Positions 1 to 8,353 are shown, counted from the first letter of the stretch. The stretch is DNA of 42,561 nt from Clostridiales bacterium UBA3758 (GCA_002371675.1 DFGE01000024.1:1-42561); one strand, 5' to 3'. Notes: generated by a model from the sequence alone, not told the origin. Numbers and translations are program-made.

Positions 1-61
1 CTCCGCTGATTCAGGGCAGAACAGTTCTCTGCTGATTCAGGCAGGAAAATGAAAAAAGGGC

Positions 62-90
62 TTGAATTGGGAAAAAAGGTATGGTATAGT
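62..90 (+). promoter_or_regulatory. sigma-A promoter of secG
   Basis: A TTGAAT -35 box (62-67) and a TATAGT -10 box (85-90) are separated by 17 nt. A TG one base before the -10 gives an extended -10. The predicted start near 97 leaves a leader of about 38 nt before secG. Confidence 0.75.
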
Positions 91-134
91 AGAAAAGCTG
101 TAAATTCAAACGCACATCGAAAGGATTGAAATAC

Positions 135-374
135 ATGAACGCACTGACCATTATCTTCACCATTCTTCAGGTTCTCTCCGGCCTTGCCGTCACGGTGATC
201 GTGCTCATGCAGAGCGGCAAGAGTGCTGGCCTCTCCGGCGCCATCTCCGGCGGCGCGGAAACCTTCCTGTCCAAGGGCAAGGCTAAGACGCTCGACGCCA
301 AGCTCGCCAAGGCCACCAAGTGGTTCGCGCTTGCTTTCGTTCTGCTGACGCTCATTTTGAACCTGATCAAGTGA
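135..374 (+). CDS. secG: Preprotein translocase subunit SecG
   Basis: Small inner-membrane subunit of the SecYEG protein-conducting channel, which helps SecA-driven export. The 79-residue product has two hydrophobic segments (about residues 3-24 and 52-75). They flank a loop with the family-typical pattern of Val-rich helix, then MQSGKSAGLSGAISGGAE, then a Lys-rich stretch. I chose the ATG at 135 because AAAGGA (119-124) lies about 10 nt upstream. The in-frame TTG at 126 would sit right against that Shine-Dalgarno sequence. The gene stands alone, with a good promoter before it and a strong terminator after it, and converges on the yihY gene on the other strand. In many Bacillota secG is followed by rnr and smpB; here smpB is about 35 kb away. 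Confidence 0.93.
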   Translation: MNALTIIFTILQVLSGLAVTVIVLMQSGKSAGLSGAISGGAETFLSKGKAKTLDAKLAKATKWFALAFVLLTLILNLIK

Positions 375-457
375 GCTTCCCGGTCTTCTTTCCGCAAGCG
401 GAAAGATTGAGAGCTCAGAGACGCCGCGTTCCTGCGCGGTAATATGGTCGCCATACT

Positions 458-499
458 ATGCTGCGGATCCCCGGTTTACCGGGGATCCGCAGCATTTTT
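458..499 (+). terminator. Rho-independent terminator after secG
   Basis: A near-perfect palindrome: 458-475 pairs with 478-495 (up to 17-18 bp, very short loop) and is followed by a T-run at 495-499. On the minus strand no T-run follows, so it serves secG only. Confidence 0.85.
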
Positions 500-554
500 A
501 TTTTCATAGGCATAAAGCAGATTGACACTATAATTGGCTGCTCGGGATACGGCT

Positions 555-1382
555 TCAGACCTGCGAGTTCTCGTCCTCGCGCTTCACATCCCGGATGGCG
601 ACGTTGAAGGCCGCGCCGACGTAGATGACCTGGCAGATGAGAAACAGCCAGAACATCAGCAGAATGAGGGAGGCCAGCGAGCTGTAGACCATGGAATAGC
701 GAACGGAGACGGCGATGAAGGCCGAAAAGATCCAGCTGATAAAAACCGTCCCCACCGTGGCGAGGAGAGCGCCGGGCAAAAGCGCGTAGGGATCGCGCCG
801 CGGACGCGAGGAGGCGTAGACCCCCAGGAAGATCACCAGCTCCAGGCCGCCGAGCAACAGAAAACGCATCCATTCCCAGGAGGAGCTGATATTCAGCTGC
901 GGGAAGCGGCCGCTCAGCCAGTCCAAAAAAGTCTCGCCTGTGAACATGACGAGGATGGAGAAATACATGGCAGCGAGAAAGGCCACAGAAAACGCGAGGC
1001 TGAACAAAACGCCGCTCAGGCCCTGATAGCGCCGCAGCCCCTGCAGCTCGCCGATCGTGCTCTGCACGCTGCGCACGCCCGCGGAGGCCGTGGTCAGCAG
1101 CATGAGGACGCCAGCTAAGAGCATGGCGTTGTTGTGGTTTTTCGCCACATAGACGAGGAAGCCGCGGATATAGGAGATGGTCTGCTCGCTGAGGAACTCC
1201 TCTGCCACATCCATCGCGCTCATGGCGCGCGAGAAGCTGTTGCCGAGCAGCGTGTAGAGGCAGATGATGAGCGGGAAGACGCTCATGGTAAGATAGTAGC
1301 TCAGCGCGGCCGCAGAACGCGGGATCATACGGTCAAAATACAGATCCGTCACTCTGCCCAGCACGCGGAGAGATCGCTTCAA
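555..1382 (-). CDS. YihY/BrkB family inner-membrane protein
   Basis: A 275-residue polytopic membrane protein of the YihY/BrkB (UPF0761) family, once called ribonuclease BN. Its molecular role is not settled. The sequence shows about six hydrophobic stretches and the family-typical N-terminal region around AAALSYYLTMSVFPLI. The C-terminal part contains a YSMVYSSLASLILLMFWL helix. The TTG at 1382 is my chosen start because GGAGG (1392-1396) lies 9 nt upstream. A longer reading from a TTG at 1448 would run through the ftsZ terminator hairpin and lacks a ribosome site. It sits directly after ftsZ, where many clostridia carry spoIIGA-sigE-sigG. Its transcription may depend on read-through of the hairpin at 1451-1488, as I see no convincing promoter. 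Confidence 0.85.
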   Translation of the reverse strand: MKRSLRVLGRVTDLYFDRMIPRSAAALSYYLTMSVFPLIICLYTLLGNSFSRAMSAMDVAEEFLSEQTISYIRGFLVYVAKNHNNAMLLAGVLMLLTTASAGVRSVQSTIGELQGLRRYQGLSGVLFSLAFSVAFLAAMYFSILVMFTGETFLDWLSGRFPQLNISSSWEWMRFLLLGGLELVIFLGVYASSRPRRDPYALLPGALLATVGTVFISWIFSAFIAVSVRYSMVYSSLASLILLMFWLFLICQVIYVGAAFNVAIRDVKREDENSQV

Positions 1383-1450
1383 ATCGGCACGCCTCCTCTC
1401 GGAAATTTTCCTGATTCTCCAACAAACTATTAAGAAAACAATGAACAAGA

Positions 1451-1488
1451 AAAGGATCTCCCCGCCGCAGTGCAGGAGGAGATCCTTT
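1451..1488 (-). terminator. Terminator hairpin after ftsZ
   Basis: Inverted repeat 1451-1461 with 1478-1488 (11 bp), 16-nt loop. On the minus strand it is followed by a moderately T-rich stretch (TTTTCTTGTTC). It lies 22 nt past the ftsZ stop. The T-run is imperfect, so read-through into yihY is plausible. Confidence 0.6.
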
Positions 1489-1510
1489 CAAACGCGCCGT
1501 AAAACGGAGC

Positions 1511-2713
1511 TTACTTGGTGTTGAAAATGCGGAAGATGCTGTCAAAGTCGTCCGCTTCCTTCTCCGGCTCCGGAGCGGGCTCGGCGGGCTTGGGCTGCAC
1601 CTTGGCCACCGGCGCGGCCGCGGCCTTCTGCTGGGCGCCGGTGTAAAGCCCCTGGGACTGAACGGCCGGACGCGCGGGATTCACAGGTGCGATCGGAGTC
1701 ACGGGAGCGGCAGGCTCAGCGGGCTTTTCGACGGGCTTCTCATTGCCCTCGGCGTCCTTTTCAGGGAAGCCGGTGGCGATGACAGTAACGCGGATCTCGT
1801 CCTGCATGCTGTCGTCAAAGGTGGCGCCGAAGATGATGTTGGCCTCGGGGTGCGCGGCCTCCTGCACGAGGCTGGCAGCGGCTTCGACATCCTCCAGGCC
1901 CATATCCTCGGAGCCGGTGATGTTGATGAGCACGCCGCGCGCGCCGTTGATGGAGGTCTCCATCAGGGGGCTGGCAACGGCCATACGGGCGGCGTCCTCC
2001 GCCTTACCCTTGCCGGCGGCATGACCCACGCCCATGTGAGCGCGGCCCGCGTTCTTCATGATGCAGGTCACGTCAGCAAAGTCGAGGTTGATGAAGCCGG
2101 TATTCTTGATGAGGTCGGAAATGCTGGTGACGGCCTGGCGCAGCACATCGTCCGCGATCTCGAAGGCGTTGGCCAGCGTGACCTTCTGGTCAGTGGCGTA
2201 TTTCAGGCGGTCATTGGGGATGATCAGCAGCGAATCGACCTTGCCGAGCAGCTCCTTGATGCCGGCCTCGGCCTGATCCATACGGCGCTTGCCCTCAAAC
2301 TTGAAGGGCTTGGTCACCACGCCGACCGTGAGGCAGCCGGCCTCGCGTGCGATATCGGCGACCGTGGGGGCCGCGCCGGTACCGGTGCCGCCGCCCATGC
2401 CGGCGGTAATGAACACCATATCGGCGTCCTCGATGGTCTTGGCGATGTTGTTGCGGCTCTCCTCCGCGGAGCGCTTGCCGATCTCAGGATCGGAGCCGGC
2501 GCCCTGACCGTGGGTCATCTTCTCGCCGATCTGCACCTTCTGGTCGGCATTGGAGACCGAAAGGGCCTGCTTGTCCGTATTTATCGCAATAAACTCGACA
2601 CCCTGGGTGCCGGCTTTTACCATTCTGTTCACAACGTTGTTGCCGGCGCCGCCGACGCCGACCACTTTCAGCGTCACAACATTTTCGGGCCCGGTCTCAG
2701 CTTTGAAATCCAT
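1511..2713 (-). CDS. ftsZ: Cell division GTPase FtsZ
   Basis: Tubulin-like GTPase that polymerises into the Z ring and organises septal wall synthesis. The 400-residue product has the GTP-binding GGGTGTG signature at about 107-113, the N-terminal GGAGNN loop (about 21-26), and the T7-loop pattern NLDFADV needed for GTP hydrolysis between subunits. A Pro/Ala/Val-rich linker (about 320-385) precedes a short acidic and hydrophobic tail, DDFDSIFRIFNTK. That tail resembles the conserved C-terminal peptide that binds membrane partners, though it departs from the common DIPxFLR form. The ATG at 2713 is preceded by AGGGAGG. It is last in the dcw run and has its own promoter (2777-2805). There is no ftsA beside it. 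Confidence 0.97.
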   Translation of the reverse strand: MDFKAETGPENVVTLKVVGVGGAGNNVVNRMVKAGTQGVEFIAINTDKQALSVSNADQKVQIGEKMTHGQGAGSDPEIGKRSAEESRNNIAKTIEDADMVFITAGMGGGTGTGAAPTVADIAREAGCLTVGVVTKPFKFEGKRRMDQAEAGIKELLGKVDSLLIIPNDRLKYATDQKVTLANAFEIADDVLRQAVTSISDLIKNTGFINLDFADVTCIMKNAGRAHMGVGHAAGKGKAEDAARMAVASPLMETSINGARGVLINITGSEDMGLEDVEAAASLVQEAAHPEANIIFGATFDDSMQDEIRVTVIATGFPEKDAEGNEKPVEKPAEPAAPVTPIAPVNPARPAVQSQGLYTGAQQKAAAAPVAKVQPKPAEPAPEPEKEADDFDSIFRIFNTK

Positions 2714-2776
2714 TTTATTGCCTCCCTGTATATTTTTTCCTCAGAAGCTCTGCGGTATGCATAGTTAGCATCATTT

Positions 2777-2805
2777 ATATTATTACAAATAATCCTACAG
2801 GTCAA
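2777..2805 (-). promoter_or_regulatory. sigma-A promoter of ftsZ
   Basis: On the minus strand, TTGACC (2800-2805), a 17-nt spacer, then TAATAT (2777-2782). The predicted start near 2770 gives a leader of about 57 nt. It lies in the 125-nt gap between ftsQ and ftsZ and would let ftsZ be expressed above the level of the upstream cluster. Confidence 0.75.
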
Positions 2806-2838
2806 GTAGATTTTTCATATTTTGTAAGCAATTTGAAA

Positions 2839-3615
2839 TCAGTCTGGCCGGAAATGAGCCGTTGTTCCGTCCGAGACGTCGATGGTGCCGACGTCGCCGG
2901 GCTTGAGCTGCTCCAGCACGGAGACGAACATCCCGAACTTATGCTCCAAGGCGTTATTGCGCCCCAGAACCACGGTAAAGCGCCCGCCGTAGGAGAAGCT
3001 GGGGCTGTCGGGATCGGTAAAATCGACCTGATTGGTCTCCGGTGCGAGACCGCGCTTCTCCAGCTGCCAGAGCACGTCCGAGAGGTATTTGACAGTCGCG
3101 CTGTTGGCGTCGGAGGTGGTGAGCGTCTCGCCGATCAGAAGCGTGCCGGGGTCGATGCCCACGATAGGGACGAGCTGCGAGAGCTCCCCTTCCGCCGCCT
3201 TGCCGAGGATCTTGCAGGTGTCGTCCATGGTCCACTCCTCGTCACCCAGTTCCAGATAGGCCAGCGCCGTGCTCTCTTCCACGGTGATGAGCACCTTGTT
3301 CGGAAGCCTTCGCTCGATGGCCACTTCCTTGATGTAAGGCAGCTTGGAGTAGGCGCGGGCGGCAGCGGCAATGCGGTCGAAGAAAAAGAGATTGTCACCC
3401 TCCTCGATTTCGAAGGCGCGGATGATCTCCTCGTCCGTATAGTGGACATTGCCCTCCACCTGCACGTCCGAGACGCGAAGGAAGACGCTCATCACAAAAA
3501 TGACCGCGACGATCACAACCACGAACATCAGCGGGCCGCTGAAGCCCCTGCGGCGTGCGCGGAGAAACTCCGCGCGCTCCTCGGGCGTCTGTTTGATATG
3601 TTTGTTGGAAGCCAT
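2839..3615 (-). CDS. ftsQ: Cell division protein FtsQ/DivIB
   Basis: Bitopic membrane protein of the divisome that bridges FtsL/DivIC-type proteins and the septal synthase. The 258-residue product has a short basic cytoplasmic tail (1-27), one transmembrane helix (about 28-46), then a POTRA domain starting near residue 48 (VSDVQVEGNVHYTDEEII). The extracellular beta domain follows. The ATG at 3615 has AAGGAG upstream with good spacing. It follows murA by 41 nt and is separated from ftsZ only by the ftsZ promoter region. This is the usual place of ftsQ in the dcw cluster, but ftsA, normally next, is absent. Confidence 0.92.
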   Translation of the reverse strand: MASNKHIKQTPEERAEFLRARRRGFSGPLMFVVVIVAVIFVMSVFLRVSDVQVEGNVHYTDEEIIRAFEIEEGDNLFFFDRIAAAARAYSKLPYIKEVAIERRLPNKVLITVEESTALAYLELGDEEWTMDDTCKILGKAAEGELSQLVPIVGIDPGTLLIGETLTTSDANSATVKYLSDVLWQLEKRGLAPETNQVDFTDPDSPSFSYGGRFTVVLGRNNALEHKFGMFVSVLEQLKPGDVGTIDVSDGTTAHFRPD

Positions 3616-3656
3616 GGCTTTCTCCTTACGCTATGTATCGTATACGCGCGTCGCGC

Positions 3657-4913
3657 TCAGATTCGCTCCGCCCATACGTCCGCGCCGAGCGCACGCAGGC
3701 AGCCGTCCAGATCGTCGTAGCCGCGCGTGATGTGCCCCTCGTCGAGCACAAGAGTGTCCCCTTCCGCGGCGAGCCCCGCGAGCACCATTGCCGCACCGCC
3801 GCGCAGATCGGTGGCGCGCAGCACGTCACCGTGCAGGCGCTCCACACCGCGGATCAAGGCGGTCTGTCCTTCGAGCCGGATGTCCGCCCCCAGGCGCCGC
3901 AGCTCCGGAATCTGCCGGAAGCGGTTTTCAAAGATGCTGTCCCGCAGCGTGCTCGTGCCCTCGGCTCTGAGCAGCGCCGCCATCAGCACCGGCTGCGCAT
4001 CGGTCGGGAAGCCGGGATAGGGCGCAGTCGTCACGCTCTCCGGGGCGCACAGGCGGCCCATCCGGCTCACGCGCAGGCTGCGTTTGGCATGGATTATATC
4101 ACATCCAGCCTGTTTTAGGAAGTAGAGAACGGTAGAAATTTGCTCCGGATCCGCCGAATTCAGCTCAATCTCACCGCCTGCGCTTGCACAGGCGCAGCAG
4201 AGCGTCGCCGCGGCGATGCGATCCGGCGGAATGAGCGCAGCTGCGCTGCGGCGCGGATGAAAACCCTCCACCACGATGCAGTCCGTTCCCGCCCCGGAGA
4301 TCTCTGCGCCGAGCGCGCGCAGGAAGCCCTGCAGGGCTACGATCTCGGGCTCGCGCGCCGCCCCGCTGAGGCAGGTCCTCCCCTTCGCGCCGCAGGCCGC
4401 GAGCAGCACGTTCTCCGTCGCGCCGACGCTCGGGAAGGGCAAACGGATCTGCGCACCGTGCAGTCCCCTGCTGCGGCAGGCAATATCGTCGCCGTCCTGT
4501 TCGATCTCCACGCCCATCTGCCGCAGCGCGTCCAGATGCAGGTCGATCGGCCGCCGGCCGAGCTGACAGCCGCCGGGCAGGGAGAGCTTCGCCTCACCGC
4601 AGCGGGCGATCAGCGCACCCATGAAAATGACTGAGGAGCGCATCTGCTCCATAAGCGTGCGGGGCACACTGCATGCCGAGACCCCGCAGGAATCGACGCT
4701 TACGAAATGCCCCTCCTGCCGCGTCTCGGCGCCGAGCGCGCGCAGGATGCGCAGCGCCGCGTCCACGTCCCGCAGGCGGGGCACATTGTAGAGCTCGACG
4801 CGCCCGGGCGCAAGGAGCGTCGCCGCAAGGATCGGAAGCGAGGCGTTCTTGGAGCCCTGTACCGTACAGCTGCCGTCGAGCCTTCTGCCGCCGCGGATCT
4901 GCCACAAGTCCAT
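3657..4913 (-). CDS. murA: UDP-N-acetylglucosamine 1-carboxyvinyltransferase (dcw copy)
   Basis: Transfers enolpyruvate from PEP to UDP-GlcNAc, the first committed step of peptidoglycan precursor synthesis in the cytoplasm. This 418-residue protein has the two-fold inside-out barrel pattern: the SKNASLPIL start, the catalytic cysteine at about residue 116 in LPGGCQLGRRPIDLH, the PSVGATEN loop, and the PYPGFPTDAQP segment. Cysteine rather than aspartate at the active site predicts fosfomycin sensitivity. It lies between murG and ftsQ. A second MurA paralogue is encoded at 33111-34412. The initiation region is unusual: the only Shine-Dalgarno-like sequence is a G-run that forms the 3' arm of a hairpin (4922-4960) just before the ATG. 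Confidence 0.95.
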   Translation of the reverse strand: MDLWQIRGGRRLDGSCTVQGSKNASLPILAATLLAPGRVELYNVPRLRDVDAALRILRALGAETRQEGHFVSVDSCGVSACSVPRTLMEQMRSSVIFMGALIARCGEAKLSLPGGCQLGRRPIDLHLDALRQMGVEIEQDGDDIACRSRGLHGAQIRLPFPSVGATENVLLAACGAKGRTCLSGAAREPEIVALQGFLRALGAEISGAGTDCIVVEGFHPRRSAAALIPPDRIAAATLCCACASAGGEIELNSADPEQISTVLYFLKQAGCDIIHAKRSLRVSRMGRLCAPESVTTAPYPGFPTDAQPVLMAALLRAEGTSTLRDSIFENRFRQIPELRRLGADIRLEGQTALIRGVERLHGDVLRATDLRGGAAMVLAGLAAEGDTLVLDEGHITRGYDDLDGCLRALGADVWAERI

Positions 4914-4921
4914 AAAAATAC

Positions 4922-4960
4922 CCCCCGTACAGGAATGTCAAGCCATTCTATGCACGGGGG
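4922..4960 (-). promoter_or_regulatory. Hairpin at the murG-murA junction covering the murA ribosome site
   Basis: On the minus strand the outer arms 4952-4960 and 4922-4930 pair over 9 bp (one G-U). An inner 5-bp stem (4944-4948 with 4933-4937) stacks above. The 3' arm ends in the G-run that is the only candidate Shine-Dalgarno sequence for murA, and TATTTTT then ATG follow. It could be a terminator-like attenuator or a translation-blocking hairpin. The structure is visible; the role is inferred. Confidence 0.5.
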
Positions 4961-4980
4961 ACTTTGCTTGTGCGCCTTCG

Positions 4981-6108
4981 TTATTTTCCGGCCATCGAGA
5001 GCGCCACATCCGCGATGCGCTCCGTCGCGTCCGGCACGGAGAGCGAGGCCATCGCGGAAGACATGCCGCGCAGCTGCTCCTCGTCGCGCAGCAGCGCGCG
5101 GATCGTCCCGAGGAAGGATTCCGCGTCGAACTCCCCTTCCAGCAGCACCTTCGCGCCGCCGGCGCGCTCGAGCACGCGAGCGTTCTTCTCCTGGTGGTTA
5201 TCCGTCACATTCGGGGACGGGACGATGACAACGGGCTTGCCCATGTAGCACAGCTCCGCGAGCGTGGAGGCGCCGGCACGGCAGAGGATCAGATCCGCCG
5301 CCGCCATCACGCGCGGCATGTCGTAGATGTACTCGCGCGCATCCACACCGCAGTCCGCCGGCTGCAGGCCGAGCGCGTGCACGCCTTTATCGAACTCCGC
5401 CTTGTCGCGGCTGCCGATGGCGTGGATCATGCAGAACTCTTTCTGGCCGCGCAGCAGCGGCAGCAAGGCGAGCATCGTCTTGTTCATATGTCCGGAGCCG
5501 AGCGAGCCCCAGACGGAGACCACGAGCGGCATGGAAGGATCGAGTCCCAGCTCGCGCCGGGCGGTCTCCTTCGTATAGCTGCCGAAGGCGCCGCGCACAG
5601 GCGTGCCCGTCACGAGAACCTTATCCGGCTCCGGATAGTGCCGCCGGCTCTCCTCAAAGCCGACGAGGATACGGTCGACATGCCTGGCGAGCATGCGCGT
5701 GGTGAGTCCGGGCAGAGCATTGCTCTCGTGCACCAGCGTCGGCACGCCGAGGGAGGAGGCGGCCGTGAGCACGGGGTAGCAGACATAGCCTCCCGTGCCG
5801 ATCACAACGTCCGGGCGGAATTCCCGGATGATGCGGCGAGACTCTGCGAGCGAGCTCAGAACATTCCCGGCTGTGCGCAGATTGTGGCCGATTGCGGCCA
5901 TGTCATGCCCGCGGGCAATATTGGTGATGCGCAGCGGGCGGATCTCATAGCCCTCGCGGGGTACAAGATCCATCTCCATCATCCCCTGCGCTCCGAGGAA
6001 GAGCACTTCACAGTCCGGCAGCAGCTCGCGCAGCCGTCCGGCGACCGCGAGGGCGGGGTTGACGTGACCTGCGGTACCGCCGCAGGTAAACATGAATTTC
6101 AAGGGCAT
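4981..6108 (-). CDS. murG: UDP-GlcNAc:lipid I N-acetylglucosaminyltransferase MurG
   Basis: Membrane-associated GT28 glycosyltransferase that turns lipid I into lipid II. The 375-residue product begins with the glycine-rich acceptor loop TCGGTAGHVNPALA (about 8-21). It has the HESNALPGLTTR segment and a C-terminal donor-binding half with WGSLGSGHMN, CRAGASTLAEL and PSPNVTDNHQEKNA, all typical of MurG. The ATG at 6108 follows an AAGGAAGG ribosome site. It lies 21 nt downstream of ftsW and 67 nt before murA, consistent with one polycistronic message. Confidence 0.96.
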   Translation of the reverse strand: MPLKFMFTCGGTAGHVNPALAVAGRLRELLPDCEVLFLGAQGMMEMDLVPREGYEIRPLRITNIARGHDMAAIGHNLRTAGNVLSSLAESRRIIREFRPDVVIGTGGYVCYPVLTAASSLGVPTLVHESNALPGLTTRMLARHVDRILVGFEESRRHYPEPDKVLVTGTPVRGAFGSYTKETARRELGLDPSMPLVVSVWGSLGSGHMNKTMLALLPLLRGQKEFCMIHAIGSRDKAEFDKGVHALGLQPADCGVDAREYIYDMPRVMAAADLILCRAGASTLAELCYMGKPVVIVPSPNVTDNHQEKNARVLERAGGAKVLLEGEFDAESFLGTIRALLRDEEQLRGMSSAMASLSVPDATERIADVALSMAGK

Positions 6109-6129
6109 AGGGATGCCTTCCTTTCTCTG

Positions 6130-7284
6130 TCAGAAAACCGTTTCCCGGGACGCGCTGAGCAGAATGCCGATCTCCCCCAGCTGAATGAGCAGCGCGGTGC
6201 CGCCGTAGCTGAAAAAAGGAAGGGAGATGCCGGTGCAGGGGATGAGATTCGTCACGACCGCGACGTTCAGGAAGACCTGCAGCGCCAGCAGCGTGGAGAT
6301 CCCCGCGCATACCAGGAAGGAGAAGCGATCGGGACAGTGCAGGGCGATCCAGTAGCCGCGCAGGATCAGCAGCGCAAAGAGCGCCAGGATCAGAGCGCAG
6401 CCGATGAAGCCCAGCTCTTCCGCAATCACGGAAAAAATAAAGTCGTTGTGTTCCTCGGGGAGGAAGAGATATTTTTGCCTGCTCGCCCCCAGGCCGAGGC
6501 CGCTGAGGCCGCCGGAGCCGATGGACAGCAGGGACTGTACGATTTGATAGCCCTCGTCCGTGGAGCTGGAAAAGGGATCGCGCCAGGTCACGATGCGTGT
6601 GGAGGCGTAGGGGAAGAAGGTCAGCAGCACGAAAAGGCCGGCGCCTGCCGCGCCGAAGGCCGCGAGAAACCAGCCCGCGCCCACCCCGCCGAGAAAGAGC
6701 ATCACCGCGCCTACAGCGAGGATGATGAGCGAGGCAGAGAAGTGCGGCTCGAGCACCAGCAGCCCCACAATCAGCGCGAGGATGCCGAGGAAGGGCAGGA
6801 TGCCATAGCGCAGGGTCTTCATCTTCCCGCCGAAGCGGCAGATCAGCGCGGAAAAGGACAGGATAACAGCGAGCTTGCTGAGCTCCGAGGGCTGCAGCGT
6901 GAAGCCGCCTACACCGAGCCAGCGCCGCGAGCCGTTGGCTCGCACGCCGATGAAGGGCACCAGCGCGAGCAATATAAGCGAGAAGATCAGAAAGGCCATG
7001 GCATAGCGGCGGTAAAAGCCCATCGGCAAGCGCGAGCAGAACAGCATCAGCGCGACGCCGAGTGCCGCGAACACCAGCTGCCGCACGAAGTAATAGGCTG
7101 CGTTGCCTCCCGTCACATGGCCGGGATCGTAATAGGCGCGGGCGAAGCTCGCCGAGAGCACCATGACGACGCCGATCGTGAGCAGAAGCAGCACCAGCAG
7201 AAAGAGATCCGCATCGAAGCCCTGCCGGCGCTCCTTGAGCGCGGATGCAGGAAGGCCGGCGAGGCGGGCGCTGTCATAGCGCAT
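6130..7284 (-). CDS. ftsW: SEDS peptidoglycan polymerase FtsW/SpoVE
   Basis: Polytopic SEDS-family glycosyltransferase that polymerises lipid II at the septum or spore cortex together with a class B penicillin-binding protein. The 384-residue product has about ten hydrophobic helices. The SEDS landmarks are visible: GVRANGSRRWLGVG, LQPSELSKLA, the GYQIVQS and GLGLGASRQKYLFLPE loop, HNDFIFSVIAEELGFIG, and GISLPFFSYGG near the C terminus. The ATG at 7284 has GGGGAGGTGG upstream. It follows mraY by 24 nt. This is the only SEDS gene in the window, so it may serve both division and sporulation, or a second copy lies elsewhere. Confidence 0.94.
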   Translation of the reverse strand: MRYDSARLAGLPASALKERRQGFDADLFLLVLLLLTIGVVMVLSASFARAYYDPGHVTGGNAAYYFVRQLVFAALGVALMLFCSRLPMGFYRRYAMAFLIFSLILLALVPFIGVRANGSRRWLGVGGFTLQPSELSKLAVILSFSALICRFGGKMKTLRYGILPFLGILALIVGLLVLEPHFSASLIILAVGAVMLFLGGVGAGWFLAAFGAAGAGLFVLLTFFPYASTRIVTWRDPFSSSTDEGYQIVQSLLSIGSGGLSGLGLGASRQKYLFLPEEHNDFIFSVIAEELGFIGCALILALFALLILRGYWIALHCPDRFSFLVCAGISTLLALQVFLNVAVVTNLIPCTGISLPFFSYGGTALLIQLGEIGILLSASRETVF

Positions 7285-7308
7285 GATCCCACCTCCCCGG
7301 CCGTTCCT

Positions 7309-8319
7309 TTACAGAAAGCGCTGATAGACCCCGATAAAGGATATGATGGCAAAGACCAGAGATATGCCTGTGAAGAGAACAAAGATTTCTTTCTCTTTCC
7401 ACTTTTTCCCCGTCCAGCCGCCCATTTCAAGGTGGTGGTGGAAGGGAGCCATTTTGAATATGCGCTTGCCGTGCGAGAGCTTGAAATAGCCCACCTGAAT
7501 GATGTCGGAGAGCGCCTCGACGATATAGATGATGCCGAGCGTGACGAGCACGAGCGGGATATCAAAAGCGAAGGCCAGCGCCGCGACGGCGCCGCCGAGG
7601 AAGAGCGAGCCCGTGTCGCCCATGAAGACCTTGGCGGGATTGAAATTGTAGACCAGGAAGCCGATGAGGCCGCCCAGCAGACCGGAGGCGAAGAGGCCGA
7701 GCTCCAGATAGTTCTGGCCCCAGGCAACCGTCAGCACCACGAAGAACAGTACGACGGGGAGCGAGGTGCCGCTGGCGAGACCGTCCAGTCCGTCGGTAAG
7801 GTTTACGGCGTTGACCGTGCCGACGATGACGAAGGCGGCGAAGACGAAGTAGAGCCACTCGGGGATATGCAGCACCTTCCCGGAGAAGGGGATGAAGAGA
7901 TCGGTGCGGATATAGCCCAGACGGCGCATCAGAAGAATGAAGACGAGGGCGGCCGTCAGCTGCAGGAGGAACTTGCTTTTCGCGGAGAGGCCGAGATTCT
8001 GCTTTTTGCGGATCTTCTCCCAGTCGTCCAGGAAGCCGATCGCGCCGAAGACCAGCGCAAAGCCCAGCACGAAGATATGCGCGAAACGGCCGTGCAGCAT
8101 GCTCGGGAAGCCCAGCGTGAGACACACGAGCGCAGCGGCGAGAATGAACATCACACCGCCCATCGTGGGCGTGCCGCTCTTGGACTGATGCCAAGTGGGA
8201 CCCTCCTTGCGGATCTCCTGTCTGGCCTTTTCCTTCTCCAGCCAGGGAATATAGAATTTGCCGAACGCGGTGGCGAACAAAAACGCCAGCACAAAAGCGG
8301 TTATCAGCTTGATGATCAT
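7309..8319 (-). CDS. mraY: Phospho-N-acetylmuramoyl-pentapeptide transferase MraY
   Basis: Integral membrane enzyme that transfers phospho-MurNAc-pentapeptide to undecaprenyl phosphate, making lipid I. The 336-residue product has about ten hydrophobic segments and the family signatures GTPTMGG, NAVNLTDGLDGLASG (catalytic aspartates), FNPAKVFMGDTGSLFLGG and PFHHHLEMGGW. I start it at the ATG at 8319 (MIIKLITAF), which gives normal family length. A longer in-frame reading to 8436 would overlap the end of murE and adds only unrelated sequence. A GGGGTG upstream of the chosen ATG is a weak ribosome site. It lies between murE and ftsW; murF and murD, often found on either side, are missing. Confidence 0.94.
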   Translation of the reverse strand: MIIKLITAFVLAFLFATAFGKFYIPWLEKEKARQEIRKEGPTWHQSKSGTPTMGGVMFILAAALVCLTLGFPSMLHGRFAHIFVLGFALVFGAIGFLDDWEKIRKKQNLGLSAKSKFLLQLTAALVFILLMRRLGYIRTDLFIPFSGKVLHIPEWLYFVFAAFVIVGTVNAVNLTDGLDGLASGTSLPVVLFFVVLTVAWGQNYLELGLFASGLLGGLIGFLVYNFNPAKVFMGDTGSLFLGGAVAALAFAFDIPLVLVTLGIIYIVEALSDIIQVGYFKLSHGKRIFKMAPFHHHLEMGGWTGKKWKEKEIFVLFTGISLVFAIISFIGVYQRFL

Positions 8320-8353
8320 ATGGAAAACACCCCAAACAATGTGAGTACCCTTC

